Shown: positions 1 to 9,058 of the stretch, piece by piece | Layout of the letters: each line of letters starts with the position of its first letter | Numbering within the stretch: position 1 is the first letter of the stretch | From: an uncultured Lachnospiraceae bacterium | Lineage (GTDB): Bacteria; Bacillota; Clostridia; Lachnospirales; Lachnospiraceae | Direction of reading: 5' to 3' | DNA: 64,000 bases | NCBI GenBank assembly: GCA_947570615.1 | Contig: CANOVJ010000012.1 | Span: 1 to 64,000 of the forward strand | Program-made: the position numbers and the translations under genes | Notes under the pieces: model-generated | Databases searched by the model: none | The model's input: the letters and a program-made list of their open reading frames with translations, nothing else | Told to the model about the DNA's origin: nothing

Positions 1-1
1 A

Positions 2-40
2 GAAATTCGGCAGAGGCTTTAATACCTCTTGTCGAATTTC
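2..40. other. Imperfect inverted repeat at window edge
   Basis: The outer arms GAAATTCG and CGAATTTC are perfectly complementary, and the inner GCAGAGG/CCTCTTG parts pair partly. The hairpin lies about 60 bases downstream of the minus-strand YihY gene and could end its transcript. No T-run is visible because the window stops here. I see nothing else in positions 1-102. Confidence 0.4.
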
Positions 41-102
41 ATTCTAAAACTTATCTCTCTGAAATCCCCCGAAATCACATTTCCCTATATTATCCTTCCT
101 CC

Positions 103-951
103 TTACTTCCCGCCGCGGCCTTTCTTCTTCCCGATAAAGAACTGGAATGCGGGCTTAAAGTAGCGGTTAATATATGCGCCCGCCAGAATAATATGCATGG
201 CGGCATAGAGCCACAGCATCAGGATAATGATGGTGGTCAGATTGCCGTAGGTATTGAAGCCGTTGAACTCATCCACATAGATGGAAAAGGCCCAGGTCAT
301 GACACTCCACCCGACGGCGGCGAAAACCGCCCCCGGAAGCTGTATCTTAAAGCCCTGCCTGGCTCCCGGCACATAGGCATACATCAGCGCGATCACCACG
401 GTCAGAACCGCCCACACAAACAGCGTCCTGAAATGGATCAGCCCGTCAAAGAGCAGGGCCGTCTGAGGAATAAATCCTTCGATCAGCCGGATCAGAGAAT
501 TGCCGAACACCATGATCAGCAGGGAGAGGATCACCGCCACCAGCATCAGCACCGTATACAGACAGGCCACCAGCCGCAGCACCACATAATTCCTGCTCTC
601 CTCCACGTCGTTGATGGCGTTCAGCCCCCGCATCAGCGCCAGGATCCCCTTCCCGGCCGACCAGAGCGTACCGATGGCCGTTATGGAAATGATCCCGATG
701 GACTTGTCGTAGACATCCGATATAATACTCACCACCAGGGCGTCCATGGCATCCGGCGTGATCTCTCTTGCCAGATACATGAGGTTGGCTTTGGTCAGGG
801 GCGTATAGGGCAGAATGGAGCACAGAAGCATCAGCGCCGGTATCAGCGACAGAAACAGGAAAAAGGCCGTACTGGCGGCAAAAACGCTGATATTTCTCCT
901 GCTCATGTGTTTTCCAAAATCATATCCGATAAATAATAATCTTTTCAGCAT
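103..951 (-). CDS. YihY/BrkB family integral membrane protein
   Basis: The 282-residue polytopic membrane protein has about six hydrophobic segments and a basic C-terminus ending in a Lys/Gly-rich tail. The family signature regions YVPGARQGFKIQLPGA and YGNLTTIIILMLWLY near residues 192-250 fit the YihY/virulence factor BrkB family. Most members are of unknown function; despite the older label RNase BN they are not nucleases. The start codon overlaps the stop of the upstream SpoIID-domain gene by seven bases, so the two are probably translationally coupled. The family call is firm; its role in this organism is not known. Confidence 0.9.
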   Translation of the reverse strand: MLKRLLFIGYDFGKHMSRRNISVFAASTAFFLFLSLIPALMLLCSILPYTPLTKANLMYLAREITPDAMDALVVSIISDVYDKSIGIISITAIGTLWSAGKGILALMRGLNAINDVEESRNYVVLRLVACLYTVLMLVAVILSLLIMVFGNSLIRLIEGFIPQTALLFDGLIHFRTLFVWAVLTVVIALMYAYVPGARQGFKIQLPGAVFAAVGWSVMTWAFSIYVDEFNGFNTYGNLTTIIILMLWLYAAMHIILAGAYINRYFKPAFQFFIGKKKGRGGK

Positions 952-3365
952 GTGTCGTCCTCAGTCTGATCAATTGTTCCCAGCCGGCAGTCCCGGTAGT
1001 AGAAGGAAAGAATCCGGTCACAGGTAAGGCCTTCCAGCCCCATGGCCTTCGCCCCGTTCTGGGACAGACCCACCCCGTGTCCAAAACCGCCTCCCATAAT
1101 GGTATATCCTATCACATTTTTCCCTGATTTAACAGTATCTATTATCAGATACGCGCTGGGAAGCAGGGAAGAGGCGCGGCTTACGTCTCCCTGCCCCATG
1201 GCCTCGCCGTCCTGGCTTAAGACATATCTGATATTGTATTCGCTGACCACCTTATAGCTTCCCTGATCCGTCTCGATCAGAAGTTCATCCAGAACGCCGC
1301 CGTCCTTCCTTTTCAGGCAGCGGATCTCATACACCTTCTTAAATTTCTCCAGCGGAAGAGCTTCATAGACGCCGTCCGGCTCTGACGGGTCGCCTTCCCC
1401 GGTAAAGGTGAGGACTTTGGAGGAAGCCGCTCCATATCTCTCCTTCAGCTTTTCGTACAAAAGGCCCGTATCCAGCTCCTCCACCTGAACGCTCCAGCGA
1501 AACCAGGTCTCATCCTTTTCGTAAGCGTTCTCATCTGTCCGGGAAATATACTCTCTGAAATTTTCCTCCAGGGCCAGCTCTGACGGCGAATATCGGATCG
1601 CCTCATCATCGGCGTCCCCCTCCGCCCCGGCCTGCGTCTCCTGCATCCTGCCGATATATCCGGAGCTCAGATAGGGAAACTCATCCCTTTTCTCCTCATC
1701 CCATATGCCTGCGTCCGCGCCGTAGCCGCAGGAGGTGGAATAATAGTAGGTGCTGACCGGATTATCTCCATACAGGAGTAATACTCCCGCCGTCTCCTTC
1801 ACCGCTTTGGTGGAGTTTACATTCTCCGCCTTATTGTTATAGACCTGATAGCCCTCGCTGTCATCCACATGGGCGCCCAGGCTTCCGTAGCCGGGATGCT
1901 GCAGATAGCGGTAGCCGTAGGTTCTGGCACAGACCGCCTGGGCCTTCAAAGCCTCCAGGGGATAATGGGCGGGCATCTCGCTGGCCACCACCGAATAAAG
2001 GTATTCCTCCAGAAGCACCTCATTGATCAGCGCCAGCCCCTCCCCGGTCTGGACGATCTCCATCTTTCCCCGGTACTGCGGAATTCCCTGACTGCGCGTG
2101 TGAGAAAGCACCCGGATTTTGCCGGAGCCGGTCGCCGGCGCCAGCAGAACTCTGCCTCCGGAAAGGTACTGCCCTCCCGCCTCCAGATTAAGCTCCTCGC
2201 CCGCCGCCACAGTCTCCTGCCTTCGGTCCTCGTAGTCTCCATAGGTCAGAATCATATCGTCCTCACAGACAAAGGTGAGCTTATCATGATAAAGGCCCTT
2301 AAAACCGTCGTTTTTGATGGCGACACGGATGCTTTCCATGGACTCTTTGCGGGTAAGTAAAAACGCGCATACCTTCCCCTCATCCAGCACAAAATCCGTA
2401 AAATCATAGCCGATGGCCATCTCCTGCGGCCCTGCCAGCTCCAGCTCCCCATAGAGCCGATATCCCGGACAGTCCTCAGAAAGCGGAATACTTCCATACC
2501 CCTCCACCTCGATCAGGGATTCAGAGACCCCGAGGAGCTTTCCGCCGATCCGGTCCTTTTTCACAGCGATATCCGATACGGCCCCCTGTCCAAACCGGAT
2601 ATCCCCCACCTGCTCCCGCATCTGTGCAGGATCGTCACAGACGCCCCCCTGTGCCAGAATCTCATAGCCCTCATAAAAAAACTGAACGCCCTCCTGCCCG
2701 GCCTCCATAATCCAGACATTGGAAATCTCCTTCTCATCGGGCAGGGCTTCAATCAGGGTAAGAAGCCGGCTCTCTCTGGCATACGCTCTCACAGTGGTGA
2801 ACTTCAGGTCTTCAAAAGCCTTCGAGACGCCAGTGTAGACCTTTCCGTTTAAGGCGAGCAGACACCCTTCTCCCAGGCTCTCCTGCCCCACGAGGTTCTG
2901 ATTGCCGCACAGGATGGACGCCGTCGTCTCTTCTATCACGTCTGTAATTCCATAAAACGTAAGAATCCTTTCAAAGCTCTGATACCAGTCCGACTGAAGC
3001 AGAAAGAAGTCGTCCTCATATTTATTTTCATATGTAAGCGCCTTAAAAGCCGCGTCCGCCTCCTCATCCTTCGCCAGCGCCGACAACAGCCTCCTGTAGT
3101 CGCCGCAGGTAAAATGTCGGTCAGGATCCTCCCCTGCCGCATCCCGGCAAAACTCCGAAAGCGCCGCTTTATCAACAGCCTCCCCCGCCGCGTCCGCAAG
3201 CTCGCCGACCAGAATCTGAACATCCTGCACACTGATCAGCTCGCCCTGGGGCTGCGTGAGCCGCTCTTTTATCACCTTTTCGTCCGTGTGGATCAGCCAG
3301 ATAAACAGAACCGACAGCAGAACCGTAAGAATCAGCTTGAAATATATTTTTGCTCTTTTTTCCAT
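945..3365 (-). CDS. Large SpoIID/LytB-domain membrane-anchored protein
   Basis: The 806-residue protein has an N-terminal signal anchor (about residues 9-25), a long low-similarity extracytoplasmic region, and a C-terminal SpoIID domain from about residue 430. The SpoIID hallmark VVASEMPAHYPLEALKAQAV contains the Glu known as catalytic in SpoIID lytic transglycosylases. STYYYSTSCGYGADA and the terminal GGGFGHGVGLSQNGA also fit the family. Canonical SpoIID is about 340 residues, so this is a much larger relative and probably not the engulfment SpoIID itself. It likely cuts or remodels denuded peptidoglycan outside the membrane. It is coupled to the downstream YihY gene. Confidence 0.85.
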   Translation of the reverse strand: MEKRAKIYFKLILTVLLSVLFIWLIHTDEKVIKERLTQPQGELISVQDVQILVGELADAAGEAVDKAALSEFCRDAAGEDPDRHFTCGDYRRLLSALAKDEEADAAFKALTYENKYEDDFFLLQSDWYQSFERILTFYGITDVIEETTASILCGNQNLVGQESLGEGCLLALNGKVYTGVSKAFEDLKFTTVRAYARESRLLTLIEALPDEKEISNVWIMEAGQEGVQFFYEGYEILAQGGVCDDPAQMREQVGDIRFGQGAVSDIAVKKDRIGGKLLGVSESLIEVEGYGSIPLSEDCPGYRLYGELELAGPQEMAIGYDFTDFVLDEGKVCAFLLTRKESMESIRVAIKNDGFKGLYHDKLTFVCEDDMILTYGDYEDRRQETVAAGEELNLEAGGQYLSGGRVLLAPATGSGKIRVLSHTRSQGIPQYRGKMEIVQTGEGLALINEVLLEEYLYSVVASEMPAHYPLEALKAQAVCARTYGYRYLQHPGYGSLGAHVDDSEGYQVYNNKAENVNSTKAVKETAGVLLLYGDNPVSTYYYSTSCGYGADAGIWDEEKRDEFPYLSSGYIGRMQETQAGAEGDADDEAIRYSPSELALEENFREYISRTDENAYEKDETWFRWSVQVEELDTGLLYEKLKERYGAASSKVLTFTGEGDPSEPDGVYEALPLEKFKKVYEIRCLKRKDGGVLDELLIETDQGSYKVVSEYNIRYVLSQDGEAMGQGDVSRASSLLPSAYLIIDTVKSGKNVIGYTIMGGGFGHGVGLSQNGAKAMGLEGLTCDRILSFYYRDCRLGTIDQTEDDTC

Positions 3366-3397
3366 GAAAACCCCTTCGTCAAAAAGCAGTCGTCCGG

Positions 3398-3439
3398 CAG
3401 AAGAAAAAGCAGCCCAGAGTCAGGCTGCTTTTTCTTCTG
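3398..3439 (-). terminator. Strong rho-independent terminator after 6S RNA
   Basis: A perfect inverted repeat with 17-bp arms (3398-3414 and 3423-3439) surrounds an 8-base loop. The arms contain a GCAGCC core and A/T-rich ends, so it can terminate in both directions. It lies between the 6S RNA and the SpoIID-domain gene and would end the minus-strand 6S transcript. Confidence 0.85.
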
Positions 3440-3457
3440 TTGGCCCAAAATGCCGGT

Positions 3458-3610
3458 TCCTGTCTTTTGACTCCTAGCCCAGGGCCAGGTGGGTAACCGC
3501 AATCAAAACTTTTGCCTTCCCCTGCAATCCTCTTTCGAGTGGAGGCCTGGCAGCCGTCTGACAATATAGGAATCCCGTTTAAAGTAACTGTAGGTTCAAA
3601 ACGACAGGAG
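3458..3610 (-). ncRNA. ssrS: 6S RNA (RNA polymerase regulator)
   Basis: Read on the minus strand, this gene-free stretch starts with CTCCTGTCGTTTTGA and ends with TCAAAAGACAGGA, which pair to form the long closing stem. Inside are a second stem (GATTCCTA with CTAGGAGTC) and CCAGG/CCTGG helices. The block GCGGTTACCCACCTGG matches what I recall of clostridial 6S RNAs. A large central bubble flanked by such stems mimics an open promoter and sequesters sigma-A RNA polymerase. A strong terminator lies immediately downstream. Exact ends are estimates; a covariance-model search would settle the call. Confidence 0.75.
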
Positions 3611-3667
3611 TTATCGCACATTTCAGGTTAATCATATTATATCCAATCTTCTGTAAAATTACAACTA

Positions 3668-3698
3668 AAAAATGCGGGTAATACTTACCCGCATTTTT
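3668..3698 (-). terminator. Terminator of pckA
   Basis: The arms AAAAATGCGGGTAA and TTACCCGCATTTTT (14 bp, perfect) flank a 3-base loop. The hairpin lies 38 bases past the PEP carboxykinase stop and ends in a T-run on the minus strand. The flanking A/T runs would also let it act on the other strand. Confidence 0.85.
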
Positions 3699-3735
3699 CA
3701 GCTGCGGCAGTGCGCCGCGTTTTAATTTCTGTTTT

Positions 3736-5442
3736 TTATGCCAGAGCGTCAACCAGCTTCTGAACGGCTGCGAGCGCCTCATCGGGAAGCTTATCATAGC
3801 CTTCCTTCTTCTCGGCAAAGCCCTTAACAGCATCCACACGGTTCTGCATGGCGTTCTTAAGTGCAGCCTTGTACTCGGGATCGTTTAAGTCAGGCTTAAA
3901 GTCGGCCGTCTTCCCGTCCCAGTCATACATGATCTCTACATCGTCAAAGTCGCCCCACTTCTCGAATTTGGCCTTCCCTTCAACGATGGTCTCCAGAATG
4001 CCAAGCGTATCGGCGGGTTTCACCTTTGTGCCCATGAAATCACCGGTATTTACAATATAACATGCAACATTCTTCTCTTCCACCAGCTTTTTGAACTTCT
4101 CATAGTCGTTTACCAGAGGATAGGTTCTGAAAGGGTTGGCGTAAGGCACGATGCGAAGTGCGTTTAAGTCGGTGCCCGCCGCAACACGCTCCGCCGTGGA
4201 GGTCTTGGTTGCAAGGGTAGCGCCCATAACGGAAGCCAGAGCCGCACCGTCCAGCTTCACTACAGGAGGAATGGTGGGATCCTTCATGATCCAGAAGATC
4301 GCGTTAACAGGGGCGTCGATCTTATCCACACGGTTGGGAGACCAGAGCTTGGATTTGATGGCACGGCCGTTACCGTTTCTGATATCCTCGGTTACAAGCT
4401 GGATCTTTCCGTTCTCGTCAAGAGTAGCGGAGCAGTTCTGAGCAGATAACAGATATTCATTGTCAGCACATCCCGTAGGATAGTCAGCCGTTTTATCAAA
4501 ATAAGTGGGCTCAAGAGCTACGGAAGCGCAGGTATCGGTGTTGATGATAAAAGCGTCGTCATGCAGTACGGTGATAGGATATTTTCCGCCGTGCTTTGCA
4601 TGGGTCAGGGTGGACTTACCGGAGCCTGACAGACCATAAACGGACGCTACGAACTTGCTTCCATCGGGAAGCGTGTATTCCTTCTGTCCGCCGTGACATG
4701 CCGCATAGCCGTTTCTGTTGGCAAGAGCCCATGCCATGGTCAGAGTACCCTTCTTATGCTCGCCGAAATACTTCATGCCGAGGATGGCGGCGCAGTTCTC
4801 GTTGGTGTCGAAGTAGCACAGAGTCAGAGGATCGCTCAGGCAGCTGAAATCAACGTCGGGCGCTTCCTCGGGAGCCCACTGGGGATCGGAGAAGATATAA
4901 ATGTCAGGCTCTTTTCCATCGCCAACGGGTTTGGATTTTTTGTACATCTTAACGTACTCGTCAGACATATACTGGAAATTGATCATCCAGTTGTAGAGCA
5001 GGTTCTCCTCCCCTTCAGGAATCAGGAGGTGAGCCTTGGCCATAAATTCGGGATCAAGGCCGACGAAGCACTCTGCATGATACAGGGTTTTCCAGCGGGT
5101 CTTGTAAACGGCGTCCATCACCACCTTGTCAAGCTTCGTCTCGTCAACGCCGGGCTCGCCCTTGATGCGGCGGGCTGCGGCGTAACGTCCTGTTACCGCG
5201 CCGTCGTTAAACAGAAGAACCTTTGCGTCCTTCTCAAGACCGAAGGTATCGCCATCCTTAACGGGCATGTCCGTCACGATGGTTCCGGGTGAATTCTTGG
5301 CTAACTCATACGCTTCCTTTAAGGTGTTAACCTTAACTACGTTATTTCCGTAAAAAGCGGCTTCGATAATGGAACGGGTCTTGGAAAAGCCCACCTTACC
5401 CTTGCCGATCTCGGAAATAGGATAATACGCTTTTGTTGACAT
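3736..5442 (-). CDS. pckA: Phosphoenolpyruvate carboxykinase (ATP)
   Basis: The 568-residue cytosolic enzyme interconverts oxaloacetate + ATP and PEP + CO2 + ADP. In fermentative gut Clostridia it often runs in the CO2-fixing direction. The kinase-1a loop GLSGSGKSTLT, the DDAFIINTD metal/phosphate site and conserved ATP-family C-terminal motifs (IVPYANPFRTYPL, CYIVNTGDF) are present. I chose the ATG at 5442 (MSTKAYYP) because AAGGAGG lies about nine bases upstream; an upstream in-frame codon at 5487 lacks a good site. It is divergent from citrate synthase, so two enzymes acting on oxaloacetate share one intergenic region. It has its own terminator. Confidence 0.96.
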   Translation of the reverse strand: MSTKAYYPISEIGKGKVGFSKTRSIIEAAFYGNNVVKVNTLKEAYELAKNSPGTIVTDMPVKDGDTFGLEKDAKVLLFNDGAVTGRYAAARRIKGEPGVDETKLDKVVMDAVYKTRWKTLYHAECFVGLDPEFMAKAHLLIPEGEENLLYNWMINFQYMSDEYVKMYKKSKPVGDGKEPDIYIFSDPQWAPEEAPDVDFSCLSDPLTLCYFDTNENCAAILGMKYFGEHKKGTLTMAWALANRNGYAACHGGQKEYTLPDGSKFVASVYGLSGSGKSTLTHAKHGGKYPITVLHDDAFIINTDTCASVALEPTYFDKTADYPTGCADNEYLLSAQNCSATLDENGKIQLVTEDIRNGNGRAIKSKLWSPNRVDKIDAPVNAIFWIMKDPTIPPVVKLDGAALASVMGATLATKTSTAERVAAGTDLNALRIVPYANPFRTYPLVNDYEKFKKLVEEKNVACYIVNTGDFMGTKVKPADTLGILETIVEGKAKFEKWGDFDDVEIMYDWDGKTADFKPDLNDPEYKAALKNAMQNRVDAVKGFAEKKEGYDKLPDEALAAVQKLVDALA

Positions 5443-5616
5443 ATTATTCGTCCTCCTTAAGATTGTTGTATATTTTCCAGAAGCCATCCCGCCGAAAAAC
5501 GGGAGCGTCTGTAAAAGCCGCGGTCAAATCCTCCCTCCGGGCTCTCCCCGCTCCTTTTATTCTGCGAAACAACTTCTTTCCATACCTGGAATGGACATCT
5601 CTGCCATATCTTCTGT

Positions 5617-5645
5617 ATTATCTCAGACCTGGTTTTAAAAGTCAA
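5617..5645 (-). promoter_or_regulatory. Sigma-A-type promoter of pckA
   Basis: On the minus strand, TTGACT (5640-5645) and GATAAT (5617-5622) are separated by exactly 17 bases. The expected start lies about 165-170 bases upstream of the pckA ATG. Confidence 0.7.
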
Positions 5646-5758
5646 TATTTACCGGGTGCATTTTTTCGAACTTCTTATATTTCATTTTTTAATATTCTGT
5701 CTGTCGGCAAATTGTATCTTTTTTCTAAATAATTTGTAAACAGTTTATTTTTTACTTG

Positions 5759-5787
5759 TTGAAAAAGTGTTTTCATGCTAATATAAT
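5759..5787 (+). promoter_or_regulatory. Sigma-A-type promoter of citrate synthase
   Basis: TTGAAA (5759-5764) and a perfect TATAAT (5782-5787) are separated by 17 bases. The predicted start leaves an untranslated leader of about 200 bases before the ATG at 5992, long enough for post-initiation control, although no known element is recognised. Confidence 0.8.
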
Positions 5788-5991
5788 CGTGTTAACGATT
5801 TTTCTGAAATGTCTGTTCATTTCCTGGTATTAACTGACAATATATCTGTATTGTTCCTGTTAGAAAACACCGCCTGTTAACAAATCACAAACTGTGGATG
5901 ACGTTTTCCGGACCATTCCTGCGTTTAACCTGACATTGGACAGTGCCTTTTTGGACTGACCTGTTTTCATGATACAGAAAGGAGCTTTTAT

Positions 5992-7359
5992 ATGGATTAC
6001 AATGTATTTTCCGAGATCACACCCGATATTGTCCGCCTTGCGAAGATGAGCGAAAGGGCTGATATCATTGATTCCGAGCTGTTTACCAGATACGATGTAA
6101 AAAGAGGCCTGCGCGACTTAAACGGCAAGGGCGTCCTGGCAGGCCTGACCAATGTGTCGGATGTGCGCGCCAAGAAAATCGTGGACGGTGTGGAGGTGCC
6201 GGAGCATGGACGCCTCTTTTACCGCGGGTATGACATAAAGGATCTGGTGAACGGCTTCACCCGGGGAAACCGCTTCGGCTTTGAGGAAATCACCTATCTT
6301 CTTCTGTTCGACCAGCTTCCCGACGCTGCCGAGCTCGAAAAGTTCCGTTCCCTGCTCTCCGGCTACCGTTCGCTGCCCACCAGCTTTGTGCGGGATATTA
6401 TCATGAAGGCGCCCAGCAGCGATATGATGAATACCCTTGCCCGGAGCGTTCTGACGCTGTATTCCTACGATGAGCGGGCCGACGACGTATCCCTGCCCAA
6501 TGTGCTCCGCCAGTGTCTGCAGCTGATCAGCCTGTTCCCACTTCTGTCCATCTACGGTTATCAGGCTTACTGCCATTACCACGACGGAAAGAGCCTGTTC
6601 ATCCACCAGTCCAAACCGGAGCTCTCTGCGGCGGAAAATATCCTGCGTATCCTGCGGCCGGATAAGTCCTACACGCCGCTGGAGGCGAAGCTTCTGGACG
6701 TGGCGCTGGTATTACATATGGAGCACGGCGGCGGTAACAACTCCACCTTCACCACCCACGTCGTCACCTCGTCCCTGACGGATACCTATTCTGTCATTGC
6801 AGCCGCCATCGGTTCCCTCAAGGGCCCCCGCCACGGCGGCGCCAACATCAAGGTGGTTCAGATGTTCGAGGAAATGAAACAGGAGGTCAGGGACTGGGCC
6901 GACGAGGAGGAGGTAGCCGTTTATCTGCGCAGGCTCCTTCACAGAGAGGCCTTCGACCACGCAGGACTGATCTACGGCGTGGGCCACGCCATATACTCCA
7001 AGTCCGACCCCCGTGCCGTGATCTTCAAAACCTTCGTGGAAAAGCTTTCCGTGGAGAAGGGGCTGGAAAAGGAATTCGCCCTCTACTCTCTGGTAGAGCG
7101 CCTTGCACCGGAGGTGATCGCCAGCGAACGGCAGATGTATAAGGGCGTCAGCATCAACGTGGACTTTTATTCCGGATTTGTGTATCACATGCTGGGACTT
7201 CCCATGGAGCTCTACACTCCGATCTTTGCCATGGCGCGTATCTCCGGCTGGAGCGCGCACCGCATGGAGGAGCTGGCCAACAACGGAAAGATCATCCGTC
7301 CCGCCTACAAGCCCATCTGCCCCGACCGGGAGTATGTGGAGATGGAGAACCGGAAGTAA
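5992..7359 (+). CDS. gltA: Citrate synthase
   Basis: The 455-residue enzyme condenses acetyl-CoA with oxaloacetate. The citrate synthase signatures are clear: GRLFYRGYDIKDL near residue 75, LHMEHGGGNNSTFTTH near 240 with a catalytic-type His, GPRHGGAN near 277, and GVGHAIYSKSDPRA with the second active-site His near 330. A GAAAGGAG site precedes the ATG. The length and N-terminal extension resemble the clostridial form. In an anaerobe it most likely feeds an incomplete oxidative branch towards glutamate. It is divergent from pckA and monocistronic. Confidence 0.96.
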   Translation: MDYNVFSEITPDIVRLAKMSERADIIDSELFTRYDVKRGLRDLNGKGVLAGLTNVSDVRAKKIVDGVEVPEHGRLFYRGYDIKDLVNGFTRGNRFGFEEITYLLLFDQLPDAAELEKFRSLLSGYRSLPTSFVRDIIMKAPSSDMMNTLARSVLTLYSYDERADDVSLPNVLRQCLQLISLFPLLSIYGYQAYCHYHDGKSLFIHQSKPELSAAENILRILRPDKSYTPLEAKLLDVALVLHMEHGGGNNSTFTTHVVTSSLTDTYSVIAAAIGSLKGPRHGGANIKVVQMFEEMKQEVRDWADEEEVAVYLRRLLHREAFDHAGLIYGVGHAIYSKSDPRAVIFKTFVEKLSVEKGLEKEFALYSLVERLAPEVIASERQMYKGVSINVDFYSGFVYHMLGLPMELYTPIFAMARISGWSAHRMEELANNGKIIRPAYKPICPDREYVEMENRK

Positions 7360-7363
7360 ACCA

Positions 7364-7406
7364 CGGAGAGTACGCTTCGCGAACTGTCATTACGTTAATG
7401 TCAACG
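7364..7406 (-). repeat. Dispersed 40-bp hairpin repeat, copy 1
   Basis: This stretch directly after the citrate synthase stop aligns, on the minus strand, with the tandem repeat near 19.0 kb. Shared blocks are CGCGAACTGTC, then a TTAYGTTAA block, then CAACGG. It partly precedes the hairpin at 7405-7429. Confidence 0.6.
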
Positions 7407-7429
7407 GGCAGGGATATCATCCCTGCCCG
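7405..7429 (+). terminator. Hairpin downstream of citrate synthase
   Basis: The 10-bp perfect arms CGGGCAGGGA and TCCCTGCCCG flank a 5-base loop. No T-run follows directly, so termination efficiency is uncertain. The same arms recur in the hairpin at 21701-21725, so this is a recurrent element of the genome. Confidence 0.55.
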
Positions 7430-7495
7430 ATCAGTTGCAATAAGCCGGCCCGCAAAGCGTGACTGCATCTTTTTTCCGTTTTAAAGCTCCATCTC

Positions 7496-8983
7496 CTATA
7501 TCCCAAGTATCTCCTTAACCGTCTTTTTCATGTCCTCTTTTCCACACACGCGGGTGTGAAGAACCGGCGCCGTGCGGATTTCCTCGATGGCTTCCGGAAT
7601 CTCCACCCCTGAAAGAGCACAGAGTCTCTCCGCCAGAGACAGATCCGCCGGGTCTTCATACTCCTCTCCCAGCGCGCTCATAACGCTTCCTGTAAACTTA
7701 TAGGGGCTTGCTGTGGAAACGATCACCGAAGGGGTATTGTCCCCTGTCTTTTCCCGGTATTTTTCGTAGACGCAGGCCGCTACCGCCGTATGGGGATCGA
7801 TCACATACCCTTCCTTCTCATAGAGGCTTCGTATGGTCCCGGCAGTCTCCTCCTCGCTGGCAAAATTCCCGTAAAAATCTCCCAGACGCGCCCTCATATC
7901 CTCCGTAATCGTGTAGGCGCCATTCCCGGAAAGGGATTCCATCAGCTCCCTGTTTTTGTCCGCGTCCTCTCCTGCAATCAGATAGATCAGTCTTTCCAGG
8001 TTACTGGAAATCAGGATATCCATGGACGGCGAGGAGGTCAGCACAAATTCCCGGTTCCTGTCATAGATGCCCGAACGGAAGAAATCATAGAGCACCTTAT
8101 TTTCGTTGGAGGCACAGATCAGCTTATTGATGGGAAGTCCCATCTGTTTCGCGTAGAAGGCCGCCAGGATATTCCCGAAATTCCCGGTGGGTACCGCCAC
8201 ATTGATCTTTTCCCAGCTCTGGATGCTTCCCTTTTTCAGAAGACGGCTGTATGCGTACACATAGTACACGATCTGCGGCACCAGGCGGCCGATATTGATG
8301 GAATTGGCGGAGGAAAACTGAAACCCTTTTTCCCTCATCTCTCCGGCCAGCTCTCTGTCCGCAAACATCCTCTTTACGCCGCTCTGTGCGTCGTCAAAAT
8401 TGCCGTGGATACCGACGACATATGTATTTTGGCCCTTCTGGGTCACCATCTGCCTTTCCTGCACAGGGCTTACGCCGTTTTTGGGATAGAACACGATGAT
8501 TCTTGCCCCCTCCACATCGGCAAACCCGGAAAGCGCCGCCTTCCCCGTATCCCCGGAGGTGGCAGCCAGGATCACGATCTCATTGGTCACATGATTTTTC
8601 TTGGCAGAGACAGTGAGCAGGTGGGGCAGAATGGACAGGGCCATATCCTTAAAGGCGATGGTGGCCCCGTGAAAAAGCTCCAGATAATGCGCTCCCCCTG
8701 CCTTTCGCATGGGGGCGATCTCCGGCGTGTCGAATTTATCGTCATAGGCTTTTGCGATACAGTCCCTGAGCTCCTGCTCCGTAAAGTCGGTGAGATACAG
8801 CTTCATAACCTCGTAGGCGACCTGGGAATAGGTCATCTCCTTTAACTGCTCAGGGGATTTGTCCAGGACAGGGATCCTCTCCGGCACGAAGAGTCCTCCC
8901 TCCTGTGACAGTCCTCTCAGTATCGCCTCCGATGCCCTCACCGGTTTTCCTTTTTCCCTCGTACTGTTATATAAAATTTCCAT
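7496..8983 (-). CDS. thrC: Threonine synthase
   Basis: The 495-residue PLP enzyme converts O-phosphohomoserine to threonine and phosphate. The N-terminal MEILYNSTREKG, the PLP-lysine region FKDMALS (about residue 110) and the phosphate-binding AATSGDTGKAAL fit the bacterial ThrC family at its usual length. I chose ATG at 8983 because an AGGAGG box sits seven bases upstream; an in-frame upstream start at 9022 has none. No other threonine-pathway gene is adjacent, and a SleB-type hydrolase gene lies 75 bases upstream on the same strand. Confidence 0.95.
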   Translation of the reverse strand: MEILYNSTREKGKPVRASEAILRGLSQEGGLFVPERIPVLDKSPEQLKEMTYSQVAYEVMKLYLTDFTEQELRDCIAKAYDDKFDTPEIAPMRKAGGAHYLELFHGATIAFKDMALSILPHLLTVSAKKNHVTNEIVILAATSGDTGKAALSGFADVEGARIIVFYPKNGVSPVQERQMVTQKGQNTYVVGIHGNFDDAQSGVKRMFADRELAGEMREKGFQFSSANSINIGRLVPQIVYYVYAYSRLLKKGSIQSWEKINVAVPTGNFGNILAAFYAKQMGLPINKLICASNENKVLYDFFRSGIYDRNREFVLTSSPSMDILISSNLERLIYLIAGEDADKNRELMESLSGNGAYTITEDMRARLGDFYGNFASEEETAGTIRSLYEKEGYVIDPHTAVAACVYEKYREKTGDNTPSVIVSTASPYKFTGSVMSALGEEYEDPADLSLAERLCALSGVEIPEAIEEIRTAPVLHTRVCGKEDMKKTVKEILGI

Positions 8984-9058
8984 CGCTTTATCCTCCTGCA
9001 TTTTCCATTCAGCGCTCTTCATTTTAGCACAAAAGCCGGTCCATTACAACGAAAAGCA

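Larger units (their letters stand above)
5443..5991. other. 549-bp divergent intergenic region pckA/gltA
   Basis: The region carries back-to-back sigma-A-like promoters for pckA (minus, 5617-5645) and citrate synthase (plus, 5759-5787), with leaders of about 170 and 200 bases. The citrate synthase leader has two TGTTAAC motifs (about 5791 and 5876), one near the expected start of transcription, that could be protein binding sites. I recognise no riboswitch and no credible small gene. Confidence 0.5.

Noticed and set aside
5788-5991. A riboswitch in the 200-base citrate synthase leader
   Set aside because: I found no known aptamer core or terminator/antiterminator pair; only two TGTTAAC motifs.
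7790-8845. A 351-codon open frame on the plus strand opposite threonine synthase
   Set aside because: It mirrors a clear, full-length thrC on the other strand, lacks a ribosome binding site, and its translation shows no domain. The same holds for the other long antisense frames (for example at 193-936, 14139-14903, 20609-21424, 29526-30476 and 35756-36973).
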